Positions 36,824 to 49,384 of a DNA stretch of 64,000 nt are shown one piece after another. Numbering within the stretch: the first letter of the stretch is position 1; each line of letters begins with the position of its first letter. Location of the stretch: positions 28,184,330 to 28,248,329 of the forward strand of contig NC_088302.1 of the NCBI RefSeq assembly GCF_032854445.1, read 5' to 3'. The position numbers and the translations under genes are program-made. The notes under the pieces were generated by a model, which saw only the letters and a list, made by a program, of their open reading frames with translations, made no database searches and was not told the DNA's origin. The stretch is from Liolophura sinensis (lineage: Eukaryota > Mollusca > Polyplacophora > Chitonida > Chitonidae).

Positions 36824-37092
36824 AGAGCGTGGCTCAGTTGGTTAGCACACTAGCGAAGCGAAATGTCCCAGGAGTCTCTCACCAATGCAGTCGCTGTGAG
36901 TTCAAGTCCAGCTCATGCTGGCTTCCTCTCCGGTTGTACGTGGGAAGGTCTGCCAGCAACCTGCGGATGGTCGTGGGTTTCCCCCTGGCTCTGCCTGGTT
37001 TCCCCCCACTATAATGCTGGCTGCTGTCGTATAAGTGAAATATTCTTGAGTACGGCGTAAAACACCAATCAAATAAATAAATAAATCAATTA
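36824..37092 (+). mobile_element. SINE family 1, near full length
   Basis: Starts AGAGCGTGGCTCAGTTGG and ends AATCAAATAAATAAATAAAT. About 95 percent complete, with a short loss at the extreme 5' end. Confidence 0.85.
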
Positions 37093-37261
37093 AATGCAAG
37101 CCTTTGGTCATTTTGATTCATAGCTTTAAAGGGCCCAAGGACTGCGAAAAATTTTTGGGACTTTCCTGACCTAAACTAATGTTTCGTGTATTGTATAGCG
37201 ATTGAAAGTCATCTTAATGACTTGTGGCCTTGATGTACTCAAACTCTGGAGATTTTTTTGT

Positions 37262-37400
37262 TTGTTTGTTTGTTTTATGCTATGCTGAAGAATACCCCAC
37301 TTCAATAACAGCAGTCAGCTTTATGGGTGGAGTTAATTAAATTTATCTGATTGTTGTTTTAAAGAAGTACTCAAGAATTTTTGACTTGTAAAATGGCAGT
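37262..37400 (-). mobile_element. SINE-like tail remnants (families 1/4)
   Basis: Two consecutive degraded tails: (GTTT)n-TATGCTATGCTGAAGAATA and GAAGTACTCAAGAATTTTTG, each followed by CAGTCAG-TTTATGGGTGG. Low similarity to the consensus. Confidence 0.5.
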
Positions 37401-37404
37401 CAGT

Positions 37405-38300
37405 TTTTATGGGTGGTAGAGACTGGAAGATGTTGTAATATTAATTTGATATCAGAATTCCCAGTCATTTATACTGAAACCACAAGTGTTGACAATCCAT
37501 GATAGAACGAAACTGACAAAAAGCAAGCAGCATGTAAAGATCGTATTAATTTGAATGCTTCACCCAAAGAAAACAAAACAAAACAAAAACAAAAAACAAA
37601 AAAAAAATCTTATTATGACTTGACCGAGCCTGGATTCGAACCGTTTATTTGTAAGTAGCTCACATTTCGACATCCAATCCTAACATTGGTTACATGTGGG
37701 TTCAGCCAACCACAAGACGCCTTTCAGCTACTGGATGAGTCTTTGAACGTTGTTTACATCGTGAGTGGCGGTGAATTTGACAGTTGACTAGACGGGAAGA
37801 TATTAATTAATGATTAAAACTGGCTTCGCACTGTTTGCTCGACAGGAAGGCATAGAAAAATTAGCGTCTCAAGGAAAAAGGTATTTACTTTTATGCAGGG
37901 AGTATTATTGATTTTCGTGTGAAATGATAAAACGGGAAGCGGCAAACGTGTCCCTGCACGTCACAACAACAACAACAACACAAGTTTGCAAGTACACGTA
38001 CGACTGACCGATGTTAAAGCTGATAGATTTTGTCGTCCTATTATGATTTCCGTTTTCAGGGGACGAAACGAAACTATTCGAGAATAAGGTAATGAATCTG
38101 TTAAATTAAATAATTCATAAACATAACGAAAATCGTTAGCTCGCCCAAGTCTCAGATTACACGTTCTTCCCAGGGTACGTTAACACATTCCACAGTAAGA
38201 CTACGGCACACGTCAGTTTAAAGACACTCGCTGGTCTGTATACTGTACGCTTTCTACACTGCAATAATTGAATGTCTTGATTAACAAACATGACATAGTA
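37405..38300. promoter_or_regulatory. Candidate POC5 promoter and 5' UTR region
   Basis: CpG content rises between about 37740 and 38160. A short segment 38060-38092 is bordered by TTTCCGTTTTCAG and AAG-GTAATG, the form of a small non-coding exon. POC5's first coding exon also begins at an acceptor (38788), so an upstream UTR exon is expected. Also present are an (A/C)n run near 37575 and a perfect minus-strand B-box-like GGTTCGAATCC near 37631-37642. Confidence 0.35.
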
Positions 38301-38302
38301 TT

Positions 38303-38437
38303 CATTTAATTGGTGTTTTATGCCGTACCGGTACTCAAGAAACGCACAACCATCTGCAGGTTACTGGCAGACCTGCTCAAGTACAGATGGAGAGGAAGCC
38401 AGCATAATCTGGACTTTCAAGAACACAGCGTCCAGAT
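38303..38437 (-). mobile_element. SINE family 1 fragment
   Basis: Reverse of the tail and middle body (CACAACCATCTGCAGGTTAC ... GGAGAGGAAGCCAGCATAAT), with an internal deletion. Confidence 0.7.
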
Positions 38438-38815
38438 TAGTATAGAGACTCTGACATGACAGAGTGGCTGCTTGTTTTAAAATTATGCACAGCCAAGCAT
38501 ATAGGCTAATTAATTGTTACAGTCAGAGTACCATATACTTGAAAATGTGACGAGTGAGGTCACGTTTTCAGAATTGTTTAGAGCCAGCTTATGCCAGATC
38601 CCTTGTATCTTTAAATTCAACAAAAAAAGCATACATTATCAATCTTCATTATTGCTTCTTTTGGATGGGCTGTATTTAATTTCTAGCATTGAATGATATC
38701 AAATGATGTCAAATTAATTGTTCTCTGTATACCACTGGATACAGTGGATGTAGACCCGTACTTACAGGTATTTGTATTTCACCTTCAGGTACCCCATATA
38801 TAGCGCTTGAGGAAG

Positions 38816-41800
38816 ATGTCATCTGTGGGAGATCAGGACAGTATCCCAGCCCTGCCGTCAGATTCCCCAGGCAGCTCCGTGTCTTCTCACTTCCAGGTCA
38901 GTAGTAGTCCTTGACAGGGCATGAGGCCTCTTCTTGTATAACCATTCGTGAACCAACTTGCAACTTGTCATTGAAAAAATCATGCAACAACCTGAGTCAT
39001 GAAAAACAGTTTACCATGTACAAGTCTTCCGATACAGGTTCATGAATGCTTTACTGGGATGAAGTTGTCATTCATTGGTTTTTGAGACTTCAAAATAAAA
39101 ATGATGACCTTAAATTGTCCCTAGGTCATAGATGACGTTTGTTTCATTGTTGTATAATTTCAGACACATCATAAATGAGTGTTATGTATTGTATCTACTT
39201 CCATACTGATTTACAGTCTGTAGTAACATGATACAAGGAATGCATGGACATTTCACAAGTGCATCTCTTATCGGATGACTTCAATTTTTGTTGATTGTTT
39301 TTGTTGGTAATCAATGTGAAAAGTTTAAAATGTCAAACAGTTTGACCCCTGCTTTAACTGTTTACATGTCTGCGAGGCACACTTGTGAACACTATAGACA
39401 TGTGGTTGTAAGTAATAATATGCAAAGTTCCTAACATGTTAGTTCCTCTAAAGTTCCTCTTGTTAGTAAATGCTGTTGAAAAACCAAATAGTACTTATTT
39501 TTTCTGCTGTAGTAAAAGTTATACATACAAGTTTACAGTATTTCTTATGTACTGTTCACAGGAGGAGTATGATGAATTGCTCAAGTATGCTGTTGTGATG
39601 CCCAATTATAACCCTCACACCCTGGCTGGGACATCTGAGGATCAAGGGACATCTCAGCCTCAGCCTAGACCCCAGACACAGGCTCCGCCCCAGCTCCAAC
39701 CCCAACCCCAGGCCCCACCCCAGTTCCTGGACACCATCATAACAATCAGCTCCCAAGCTGATGCTTTCCAGGACAGAAGCCATGACTCCCAAGCTACAGG
39801 TGTGGACCTAACTTGGGTTAAATTATATAACAGTTACACTCCTATATTCAGTTTATAACTAGGAAACTCATGCTGGCTTCCTCTCTGGCGGTATTTGGGA
39901 AGGTCTGGCAACAACCTGTAGTTGGTTGTGGGTTTCCACCGAGCTCTGCCCGGTTTCCTCCCACCATAATGCTGGCCTCCGTCGTATGAGTGAAATATTC
40001 TTGAGTACGGCGTAAAACACCAGTCAGATAAAATAAATATAACTAGGAAATGCTTATGATTTATGTCGTTTCTCCTGTTATATGTACATTTGCACTGATT
40101 GTATGCATCATTGTTTATTTTCATGTGTGGAGGATCATATAAATGTGAAGTTAACGCTTGTTGAATTTCAGATACACTAGTAGATGTGAGTCAAGGGTCC
40201 AGCGCTCAGAGAGTGGGCAGTGCTCAGAAGAGCCCAGTCATGAGGGACATCTTCCCTGAACTGACAGATGACGATGTTTATACTAGACCAGAGAGCCTCA
40301 GTGCAGAGCAAGATAGAATTCATGACAGTCGGCACAGTGCACAGCAGGGTAAGAGCTTTTTCCTGGACTGTCTCAAAACTAGGTTCAGATAGAATTGATT
40401 TAAGTTAAGGCCGTCGGCTGACTTCATTGGTGATGTGATTGGGACGACATAAGCCTTGAGAAATGGCTAACTTTACAGTTGGAAGCAGGCTCCCATTTTG
40501 ATGGATTAAGACATATACAGTTACCTGGGGTGCATGATACAAGTGGCACATATTATACTGGGTGGTCTGGTGGCTAGAAAGCTTGCAAACCCAAACTTAA
40601 ACAGGGAATTGACATATTCTCCCACTCTCACTGCTTGTGAGTCTTTACATGTAGGTACAATAAGAGGTCTATGATGAGTCTAATTTTAATCTTCCACTGA
40701 CATGGTGTGCCTATCTGTACATCACCCATATGTGAGAAAGTTCGTCAGTAACTTGCCAAAGGCTGGTGGTTTATATCAGGCACTCAAGTTTCATTCGTCA
40801 ATGATTTTTCCTGGCATTGTTGTATAATTTTTGTAAAATTCTTGATTATGGCATCAAGAAAATATCACATAAATACAAAAGTGCACATTCTCATACCCAC
40901 TGTAATAACCAGTGCCATAGACATAATTCTGCTGCTACAATGTATATGTGGGTATTATGCGGTTACTTGCCAGCTGTAATACCAGATCCCATGTTAATCT
41001 TCAACTAGTTCACACTGAATCATTCATTCACTTACTCTCTCTGTGTTAGACCTTAAAATATAGGGGTCACAGAATCATTAAAATTCTCTATCCAAGAGTT
41101 TGTCAAAAAATTTCTGCTTGAAATGAGTGTTGAGGGCCCTCATTGGCTTGTTGGATAAAGCATTGCTCTCACAATAGCCAATGAACAATGAGTATGCCTG
41201 GTTAATGCAGCTCTGCTTTATTTGTGGCTACAAGTGAGGAGCCACTGGACAGTACATTGTGTACAGTTTCATGATAGTTTTTCAAGAACTAATCACTCTG
41301 TTGTACAACCTGTACATTGTGGACAATTTTCACCAGATACATGTAATCACCCTGCTTTTAATACTAAGTTGTGAAGTGTTAAATGATTTGCAGTAAATGT
41401 CATACTAGTACCTGACATGATCATTAAAAGCTATTTACCAAGTCCAGCTTGTAGTGATATGGGATGGCTTCTTCTCAGCTCTGCTTGGTTTCCTCCACCC
41501 ATAAATCCAGCCACTGTCATGGGAGTGAAATATTCTTGAAAATGGCATCTGCAATGAAATAAATTAGCCTATTATTAGAGCCTAGTTTGGGAGAAATCAT
41601 TGTGAATTCTTTCATATGTGTGATTATGTTTCAGGAAAGTCCAACACCTCCCACTCCAGACAATACTACAGTCCCCATCTGGGTCACTCTGTTAGCACCG
41701 ATTCTGATGTGCCAGAAGATGTCAGACATGTGGTTTTCTCAGCCACCATTGATCCAGATCTCAACCGAATGGAGAACCTGCTAGATCAGTGGTGTACAGA

Positions 41801-44800
41801 TTTGAAGAGAAATGTTTTGGTGAGGTCTTTGTAGACTTCTTGTGGTTTTGCATTGCTACGCCATAAATGTAAACCACTCGAGCTTTTTTCCAAGAATAAT
41901 TGTTTTATTTTCCCTGATTTCCTCCCATCTTAATGCTGGCCACCATTGTACATGTATAAGTGAAATATTCTTAAGTACAGCAAAAAAAAAAACAACAACA
42001 AAAAAAAAAAAACACAATCCAATAAATAAATATGTCTTAATTTGTTGGGTAGAAGGGAAACATAAGAAATTCTAATTAATCCTATGCTTTGAGTAATATA
42101 TTCGCTTTTATTTCTAGTTAATTGTATGCTTTGGAATTTGTAGGCTGAATATGGGCAGTCCAAGATACAGTTAGTGGAGATCAACCGCATTGCGTTACAA
42201 AAAGAGAAAGAAAGGTGAGTAAATGATAAATGAAGAGTGGAGTATAGAGTAAACAAAGAGAGGAGCATCTACTTATCTGGTCTCAATGGCAAACTCTTCC
42301 ATTGGTTCTTGCATCTGGGCAGAGTAATTAAGTAAAATGCAGTTAGGTGGATTTATGCATAAATTCAAATACACATAGATGTACATGTATAAGATGTAAT
42401 TTCATTTCACATCTAGCAACCTAAAATGCAGGTAAATGATTTTGACATCATTTATATTAAATAGTCCTATTCAAAAAGAAAGCCAGGTGGCTAATTTGCT
42501 TTGTCTGCATTACATATGCTTTAGGCATGCCGCTGATCTGGAGAAGGTGAAGAATGACATGGAGAACCTGAAGGAGTTGTTGCACACATACGAGCAGTCT
42601 GTGGAAAGGAAAGACCAAGTCATTGCCAACTTGACAAATGCTCTTCAGAAAAACAGAGAAAAGATGGAAATGATGAAGAAATTTAATGAGTGGAAACTGA
42701 GGCTCAGTGATTCTGGCAGAGAGGTAATGATGAAAATATTGAGCTCTGTGGATATCTGTGAAGTGAAGTATATTATGGCCAGTTACACCTATGCAAAAGG
42801 CACATTTTCAGGTCATTTTACATGATGTACACATACATTGTGTATGTAACGCTGAATGAATGTGATGATTTGTGGGTAAAATACACACTCCAACATTCTT
42901 CTTTTCTATTGGAAGAAAATGCCAATCTTGGTGGTAAAATGTAGGACAATTGTACAGCAGTTGTCTCCCCTTAACTGTTGTGCATGACATGGTTGATTTC
43001 TGAAGGATTTATGGATTATGTACTCATTTGTTAGGTAAGCATCCCAGATTTTAAACATGTTAAAGAGGCCATACGAGAATTTTTGGCTATGAGACAATAC
43101 TGCAGATCCTGTCAAATTCTTTTTATTGTTTTAAAATACTCCAAATAAATACGAGGGGCCTCCGTAGCTCAGTCGGTTAGCGCGCTAGCGCAGCATAATG
43201 ACCCAGAAGCCTCTCACCAATGCGATTGCTGTGAGTTCAAGTCCAGTTCATGCTTGCTTCCTCTCTGGCCGTAAGTGGAAAGGTCTTCCAGCAACCTGCG
43301 GATGGTCATGGGTTTCCGCCAGACTTTGCCTCGTTTCCTCCCACCATAATGCTGGCCGCCATCGTATAAGTGAAATATTCTTGAGTACGGCCTAAAATAC
43401 CAATCAAATAAATAAATAATACCATATAAATACGATTCACAAAATGTCATATCAGACTTGTCTGCGCACATGTTACCGTTCCTAAAATTTATGAAGGGTG
43501 TCGCATTATAACTTAAAAACTGTTTTATAATTAGTACAGGTATAAGTCTATTTTTGGCTGTTATGCAATAATTTGAGCTATTCTTAAAAAATAAAATTTG
43601 ATTTGATTGAATATTTGAACAAATATGAATTGTTGGCCAAAAATCTCCAGTATAACCTCTGCGATATGCAAAAACAGATTGAAAGATTTTGCTGAGACTG
43701 TACATTCTGCTGATCTGAGTTCTAGTACAAGAGGAGGCTGTCAGTACATGTAAATCACCTGGTGGTTACCAGCATTAAATTTGTCATAGATATTCTGTGT
43801 ACCGTAGTCTCTGTTATTGTCAGTAATCCTTAACTTAAGCACATATCTGTGGATTCCATGATGCCTTTGGAAAGCTTGTTTTAGGCTTAACATTAACACT
43901 TTGCAAGGAATAAGGGATTTATAGTGTGCATGAGGAACAACTTGTTCACACTGACTCTCGTATTGTACAAGTATATACGGTAATTCTTCAACCTTTTCAC
44001 ATGTTTGCTAGGTTTTTCATCAAGCATATTCTGTTGACTGATCAAATAATACTTTTTATGAAGCCCTGAAACTGGACAATCCAACCAATATATGTTTGTT
44101 TCTAAAATCATATTGAAAATGTGCATAAATTGCACTGAAAGATGCTCTTTCCATTGCCTACAGGTTGAGGTACATATATATTTATAAAGCTGTGTTCATA
44201 TTTGTCGTATTTCTTCAAAAAATTTGACAAGTGGTATGAAAAGAGAACATGTCTGTGTCTTAGGTCGCATTTAAGAGATGCGAAGTCAAATGCTAGACTT
44301 AGAAAAAATGTCGCATGTTCTGTTTTCTTTCCAATAGATGACTTTGACTAATTGATGAATTTTGTGAATATGGCTTTAATAATATAAACTAGAAGAGATT
44401 CACAGCTGGATATTGTTTGAAGCAGACTTTACCATTATGCTTGCTTAGATCTGGTATAAAAATAAACCTCATCTACTGTATATGTATTGCAGGCATTTGC
44501 TAGTAATCTGGCCAAGTTGCATTACCAGAGGAAGTTGTGTCAGAAGGTTTGGGCGGGCTGGCACTCTGTCATAGAGTCCAGCTGGAAGCAGAGGGTGGAA
44601 AAGGCGTGTCAAGCCAAAGCCCAGGAAGTCTGCCTCAACCTCACAAATGAGTACGAAGCTCGTATAGCTGCGGTAAGTATCATGTTTATGTGCCCTTTCA
44701 GAATTATTATTCAAAAGATTTCTTGGTATGGGAGGGACAGTGCCCTTTCGGAATTATTATTCAAAAGATTTCTTGGTTTGGGAGGGACAGTGCCCTTTCG

Positions 44801-47800
44801 GAATTATTATTCAAAAGATTTCTTGGTATGGGAGTGACAGTGCCCTTTCAGAATTATTATTCAAAGATTTCTTGGTATGGGAGGGACAGTGCCCTTTCGG
44901 AATTATTATTCAAAAGATTTCTTGGTATGGGAGGGACAGTGCCCTTTCAGAATTATTATTCAAAAGATTTCTTGGTTTGGGAGGGACAGTGCCCTTTCAG
45001 AATTATTATTCAAAAGATTTCATTTTTTGGGAGGGACAATGCCCTTTCAGAATTATTATTCAAAAGATTTCTTGGTATGGGAGGGACAGTGCCCTTTCAG
45101 AATTATTATTCAAAAGATTTCTTGGTTTGGGAGGGACAGTGCCCTTCAGAATTATTATTCAAAGGATTTCTTGGTATGGGAGGGACAGTGCCCTTTCAGA
45201 ATTATTATTCAAAAGATTTCTTGGTTTGGGAGGGACAGTGCCCTTTCAGAATTATTATTCAAAAGATTTCTTGGTTTGGGAGGGACAGTGCCCTTTCAGA
45301 ATTATTATTCAAAAGATTTCTTGGTTTGGGAGGGACAGTGCCCTTTCAGAATTATTATTCAAAAGATTTCTTGGTTTGGGAGGGACAGTGCCCTTTCAGA
45401 ATTATTATTCAAAAGATTTCTTGGTTTGGGAGGGACAGTTCGAGATCTGTTGGCATTACTTGTTTAACTTTATTAGCGATACTTTTAATGTGTACAGCTT
45501 TTTAAGTTTTTTTTTAATGATTGCAATTTTGGTTATTGCATTTTGGCACAATAAATAATTTGATTTAGAACAGAGGAGTGTGTTGACAGGATTTCAGAAA
45601 AGTGGAAAAAATGAAAAAGACAACAATGGACACTCATTAAAGAATGGTTACTGCTCTGCACATCATATTGTGAACTGCATTTACATTTGCTTAATCAGTT
45701 TCATGATGATCAAAATAGGCATTGGTGGTACCTCTTAATATACATGAAAAATGTTATGTGTACAAGCTGGCCCAAACTTATCAGTACTGATCAGATAGGT
45801 CATGTGAGGGGTTTTGTAGGAATTTTGTTGGATATCATCGCAAAATGAAGTGTTTCACCTGTTATTTGCCCCTAGACGTACTACTCACATACATGTAAGA
45901 GCAAAATAATCTGTTTATGTTAACACTGGTCCTGAAAACAAGTGCATGTAATATTAGTTACATAGTTAGTCAGTGATAGGATACGAAAATATATGGTGTC
46001 CATAATCCTCATGTTGGACGAGGTGTGAGAAACCCAGTATGAGGATTATAGACCCCAGATATTGCGTGTCCTATCACTGAGTCTCCATGTCACAGATTTA
46101 TCCTACAAAGACACATCAATTAAGTGCAAAAGACCGATGTATAGATGAATCACTTCAGCGATGTGAACATCATTGGACTCCAACAAAGGGAGATAACCTA
46201 CTCAGCAGCTACATTTGACGTCGTCTGCATGATTCGAGAATATATCTGTACCCACGTGACTGTTGTTGTCCAATGAAAAGCGGATTATTTTGTCTGATGC
46301 GGGATAAATGTCTGTATGTTTGTAGTTAAGTGAGGCTTTAGAGGCAGCCAGGGCTGAGGTAACCCAACTTCACAAGGAGAGAGATCGCTTTGAGGAGCAG
46401 ATGAAGAAAGCGTTCATGCGAGGTGTGTGCGCTCTTAATGTGGAAGCCATGACCATATTCCAGGGTGGCGAAGAAGACTCACAAAATGGAGTGGGTAAGT
46501 AAGCTTGGCATAAATCTTCAATCAAATAAACTGTGGATATTGGGTTCAATCCTGGATCAAGTCATACATATGACGTTAACATCGGTAATCTTAGTACATG
46601 TACATGTACTACCTTGCCTGGGATTCAACACAACAGGAATAGGCCAAGTACTGGTGGGCCCGGTGTCAGTATAATATCGATGGGTGGTACATCGTTTGTG
46701 GTGTCTGTGGCATGGCGTTCAGCTTGCTCCAAGGTGACACTGTCATGGTGTGACTGAAATAATGTTCAAAGCAACATTAAACCCAAACCAACACTCAACG
46801 CCCGTATTGTTGTAGGCTGACTATTGTTCGCTGTGCCTATGTCATGTGACGGTTTCGTTCTGTTGTGCATGCTTTCAGCGAATGGTGTTCTTTGTGTAGT
46901 TTTTCCCACCTGTTGGCTGTCCGTGTAGTCTTGTCTTGTGTGCGAGACTAAACATTCTTGTTTACCCACAGCCGTTGTCTTTGTGTTCTGTCCCGGTGTA
47001 CTTCCTCGGGAGGAGTGAATATGTTTTATCAAACTGGCGCAAGACCATACAAGTTAGCAAGCATGTTAACAACAGAGTACTTGTACATATGTACTGTAGC
47101 AGACTGCAGGGCTACTTTTATATCGGACAAAGTGTAATTCAAGCCAGAACAGATTAAGGTGTAAGGTGATGAATGGATGCCACATGCTTGATGACCCCCC
47201 CCCCCCCCCCACCCCACCCCCTTATTCAGCTTAAAAGAATGAACATTAAACATACATGTATGAAGAAATGTCAGACATCCGGTGGACCTTCAAGTAACGA
47301 TATTTATTAGGACTGGTCAAATCATTCTTCTTCACTGACAGTTTGAAAAGGTTTGTATAATTATACCATCTTAGGTATACTCTGGTGAATAAACATTTAT
47401 CCATGGCTAGCTTTGAGGCAAAGGTTAATTATAAAAATTACTATAGGGTTTTGAAATGTTTCTAGAACGTATTTCATCAGAAATTCTGACAACACAGGTT
47501 TGCTTGTATTTATGCACACTTATTTATTTGAACTAAAAAGTGACAGTGAAATTTAGCCAAATTTACCTGCCTCATTGTGTAATTGGCAATATTTTCATGT
47601 TGTCATGTTTTTAATGCATATCGTCCTTTTTTTGTGTGTGTGGAGCAGATGAGGCTAGCCCTACTGAGGACATATCGTGTAACTTTGAGAGCAGTTTACC
47701 TTGTAAGGATTATGGCCATCAGAAGTCCATTCCCAAAGAGCCAGCACCCAGACCAGACAGGGAGGTGCCCCAGCGCAGTAAACCCCCACCCAGAAGCACA

Positions 47801-47836
47801 GGGGTGACCTCACAGACAACAACAGCCAGATCAACA
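38816..47836 (+). CDS. POC5: Centriolar protein POC5, 3' end missing
   Basis: Centrin-binding protein of the distal centriole lumen, needed for full-length centriole assembly. Visible exons: 38816-38896, 39562-39799, 40172-40348, 41635-41819, 42144-42214, 42525-42723, 44493-44672, 46326-46494, 47649-47836. All GT-AG and in phase, 496 codons (human 575 in total). Hallmarks: [15 protein letters not shown] at 28-42, centrin-binding repeat 1 around [20 protein letters not shown] (205-227), repeat 2 in [15 protein letters not shown] (296-317), repeat 3 in [20 protein letters not shown] (325-345), and the highly conserved [20 protein letters not shown] in exon 8. Long coiled coil between. A Gln/Pro-rich stretch at about 58-84 replaces a less biased human region. 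The start is the first Met after the acceptor at 38788, and MSSVGDQDS resembles the human N-terminus. The remaining about 80 residues and the stop were not found before or after the N gap. Confidence 0.93.
39867..40037 (+). mobile_element. SINE family 1, 5'-truncated with 13-bp target duplication
   Basis: In POC5 intron 2. Exact TATAACTAGGAAA at 39854-39866 and 40038-40050. Body and tail intact. Confidence 0.88.
40730..40800 (+). mobile_element. SINE-like family 4 fragment
   Basis: GAGAAAGTTCGTCAGTAACT-TGCCAAAGGCTGGTGG matches the 32.33 kb copy. Confidence 0.5.
41437..41566 (+). mobile_element. SINE family 1, degenerate
   Basis: AAGTCCAGCTTG, TCTGCTTGGTTTCCTCCACC and GTGAAATATTCTTG are recognisable; an old copy in POC5 intron 3. 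Confidence 0.6.
41915..42033 (+). mobile_element. SINE family 1, 3' end
   Basis: GATTTCCTCCCATCTTAATG ... GTGAAATATTCTTAAGTACA with an expanded A/C-rich tail, in POC5 intron 4. Confidence 0.7.
43155..43425 (+). mobile_element. SINE family 1, full length with target duplication
   Basis: Complete copy with both polymerase III boxes. ATAAATACGA flanks it at 43145-43154 and 43426-43435, and the match extends to 14 bases with one mismatch. In POC5 intron 6. Confidence 0.9.
43980..44172 (+). mobile_element. MITE-like repeat A, copy 4
   Basis: TAATTCTTCAACCTTTTCAC to AGGTTGAGGTA, in POC5 intron 6. Confidence 0.65.
44690..45440. repeat. 50-bp minisatellite, about 15 copies, POC5 intron 7
   Basis: Units TTTCTTGGTTTGGGAGGGAC-AGTGCCCTTTCAGAATTATT-ATTCAAAAGA, starting 18 bases after the exon 7 donor. 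Units are almost identical, so expansion is recent. Because 50 is not a multiple of three and the unit lacks stops, all three plus frames stay open (up to 276 codons); these are not genes. Each unit holds TGCCCTTTCAG or TGCCCTTTCGG, which resembles a 3' splice site. Confidence 0.95.
45971..46079. mobile_element. Fold-back element, 109 bp
   Basis: Imperfect inverted repeat with arms of about 41 bp: CAGTGATAGGATACGAAAAT ... ATAATCCTCAT and the reverse ending GTGTCCTATCACTG. The spacer is GTTGGACGAGGTGTGAGAAA-CCCAGT. MITE-like, in POC5 intron 7. Confidence 0.7.
46530..46801 (+). mobile_element. SINE-like family 3, degraded
   Basis: GGTGTCAGTATAATATCGAT-GGGTGGTAC and the tail CAACATTAAACCCAAACCAA resemble the copy at 55.0-55.36 kb. 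In POC5 intron 8. Confidence 0.55.
47194..47220. repeat. Poly(C) tract
   Basis: 17 consecutive C followed by ACCCCACCCCC, in POC5 intron 8. Confidence 0.9.
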
Positions 47837-47934
47837 GTGAGTGTACAGTGATCTCCTCTCGTGTAGGTTATAATACTATGGAGTATGTTGGCAAAACACC
47901 AAATTGTGTGTTGTGAGATATTCACATGGCGAAA

Positions 47935-48137
47935 TTTATTTATTTATCTGATTGGTGTTTTTTTACGCGGTACTCAAGAATATTTCACTTATACGACGGC
48001 GGCTAGCATTATGATGGGGGGGGGGGAGGAAACCAGGCTGACAGACCTTTCCACGTACGGCCGGAGAGGAAGCTGCATTGGTGAGAGACTGCTGGGTCAT
48101 TACGCAGCGCCAGCGTGCTAACCAACTGAGCCACTTG
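47935..48137 (-). mobile_element. SINE family 1, minus strand, internally deleted
   Basis: Head (reverse of GTGGCTCAGTTGGTTAGCAC) and tail present, part of the middle missing, with an expanded G run at 48016-48027. Confidence 0.8.
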
Positions 48138-48447
48138 GCAAAAGTTTGTAGGCAAAAAAAAAGTACACAAGGGAAATTTATAGACCAATTACTTTGTCTT
48201 TCATGCAAGCATGTGGTGTGTTTTCAACAGTTTAGATTCTTCTTGTAAAGAGGTATGGTTTATCTGGTTGGTATGGATGATTTCCTTTGGTCCACTTCCA
48301 TGGCATGAGCATTACTTTGTCAGGCGTGGGAAATATCAACTGTTGCAGAGCTTTGTTCAGAACAACATGCAGCCTTCAGGACCTTACTCTCCATTTATCA
48401 TTAGTACATTAAATACATTGGAAACCAGGAACAAGTTCATCACTGAC

Positions 48448-48485
48448 GGATGGATGGATGGATGGATGGATGGATGGATGGGTGG
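48448..48485. repeat. (GGAT)n microsatellite
   Basis: About nine GGAT units. Confidence 0.9.
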
Positions 48486-48659
48486 GAGTCATTTTGACAT
48501 CATGGTTGAAGTATGTAGACATATAATATTGCGACTTCAGACACAGTGAAAAGAAACCATATTTGGATTTGTATGCCATCAATCTCCTCAGCTGTGCAGA
48601 CATTTACACTTGTGAGCTAATAGACAGAATATAAACAGAAGTGAATAAATCTGTATTTT

Positions 48660-48957
48660 AAAACAGATTTGCAAAGAGGGAATAGTGAAACGTCCAGAGA
48701 GTTTCTCTGAAGCCACTGTGTANNNNNNNNNNNNNNNNNNNNNNNNNNNNNNNNNNNNNNNNNNNNNNNNNNNNNNNNNNNNNNNNNNNNNNNNNNNNNN
48801 NNNNNNNNNNNNNNNNNNNNNNNNNNNNNNNNNNNNNNNNNNNNNNNNNNNNNNNNNNNNNNNNNNNNNNNNNNNNNNNNNNNNNNNNNNNNNNNNNNNN
48901 NNNNNNNNNNNNNNNNNNNNNNCTGGAGTCCCAAGACAACCATCAATTGTCCGTAAG
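48660..48957. other. Assembly gap (N 48723-48922) with possible exon edges
   Basis: 200 consecutive N. On the left TTTTAAAACAG is followed by an open stretch (ICKEGIVKRPESFSEATV). On the right GGAGTCCCAAGACAACCATC-AATTGTC-C meets GTAAGT, a donor-like site. Either could be an edge of a POC5 3' exon, but neither matches human POC5 convincingly. Confidence 0.5.
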
Positions 48958-49054
48958 TTAGTGAAAAACATTTTCCCATGTGATGACAAAAGAAAAGCAA
49001 AGGATATACCCTGACAAAAATGAAATTTTAACTAATGATGCTAATACGAATCAA

Positions 49055-49132
49055 TCTCAAACTCAATTTCAGCTGTATCAAACTCAAACTCAATTTCAGC
49101 TGTATCAATCTCAAACTCAACTTCAGCTGTAA
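49055..49132. repeat. 30-bp tandem repeat
   Basis: About three units of CAATCTCAAACTCAATTTCA-GCTGTAT. Confidence 0.85.
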
Positions 49133-49384
49133 ATGGAGTTCAACAAAGAAGCAAAACTTATTCTTAGCAGAATCGATGGCACTGTCAAGACAAAAACTGA
49201 CATTAATATAGTTGAGTCCAGTGACGGAAAGCTCCAATGACAATACCAGTGACACAGACTGATATCATAAACATTAGGCGATGATTACAGCTGTCTCATT
49301 CACTTTTTGCCAGGCATATGCACTGAGAAAAACATATAATGTATAAAGTCTTTATAGTATCACATATAATGTATAAAGGGTTTA

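Noticed and set aside
44690-45558. Plus-strand open frames of 196-276 codons in three frames
   Set aside because: They are the three readings of the 50-bp minisatellite in POC5 intron 7. The unit lacks stops, and there is no homology.
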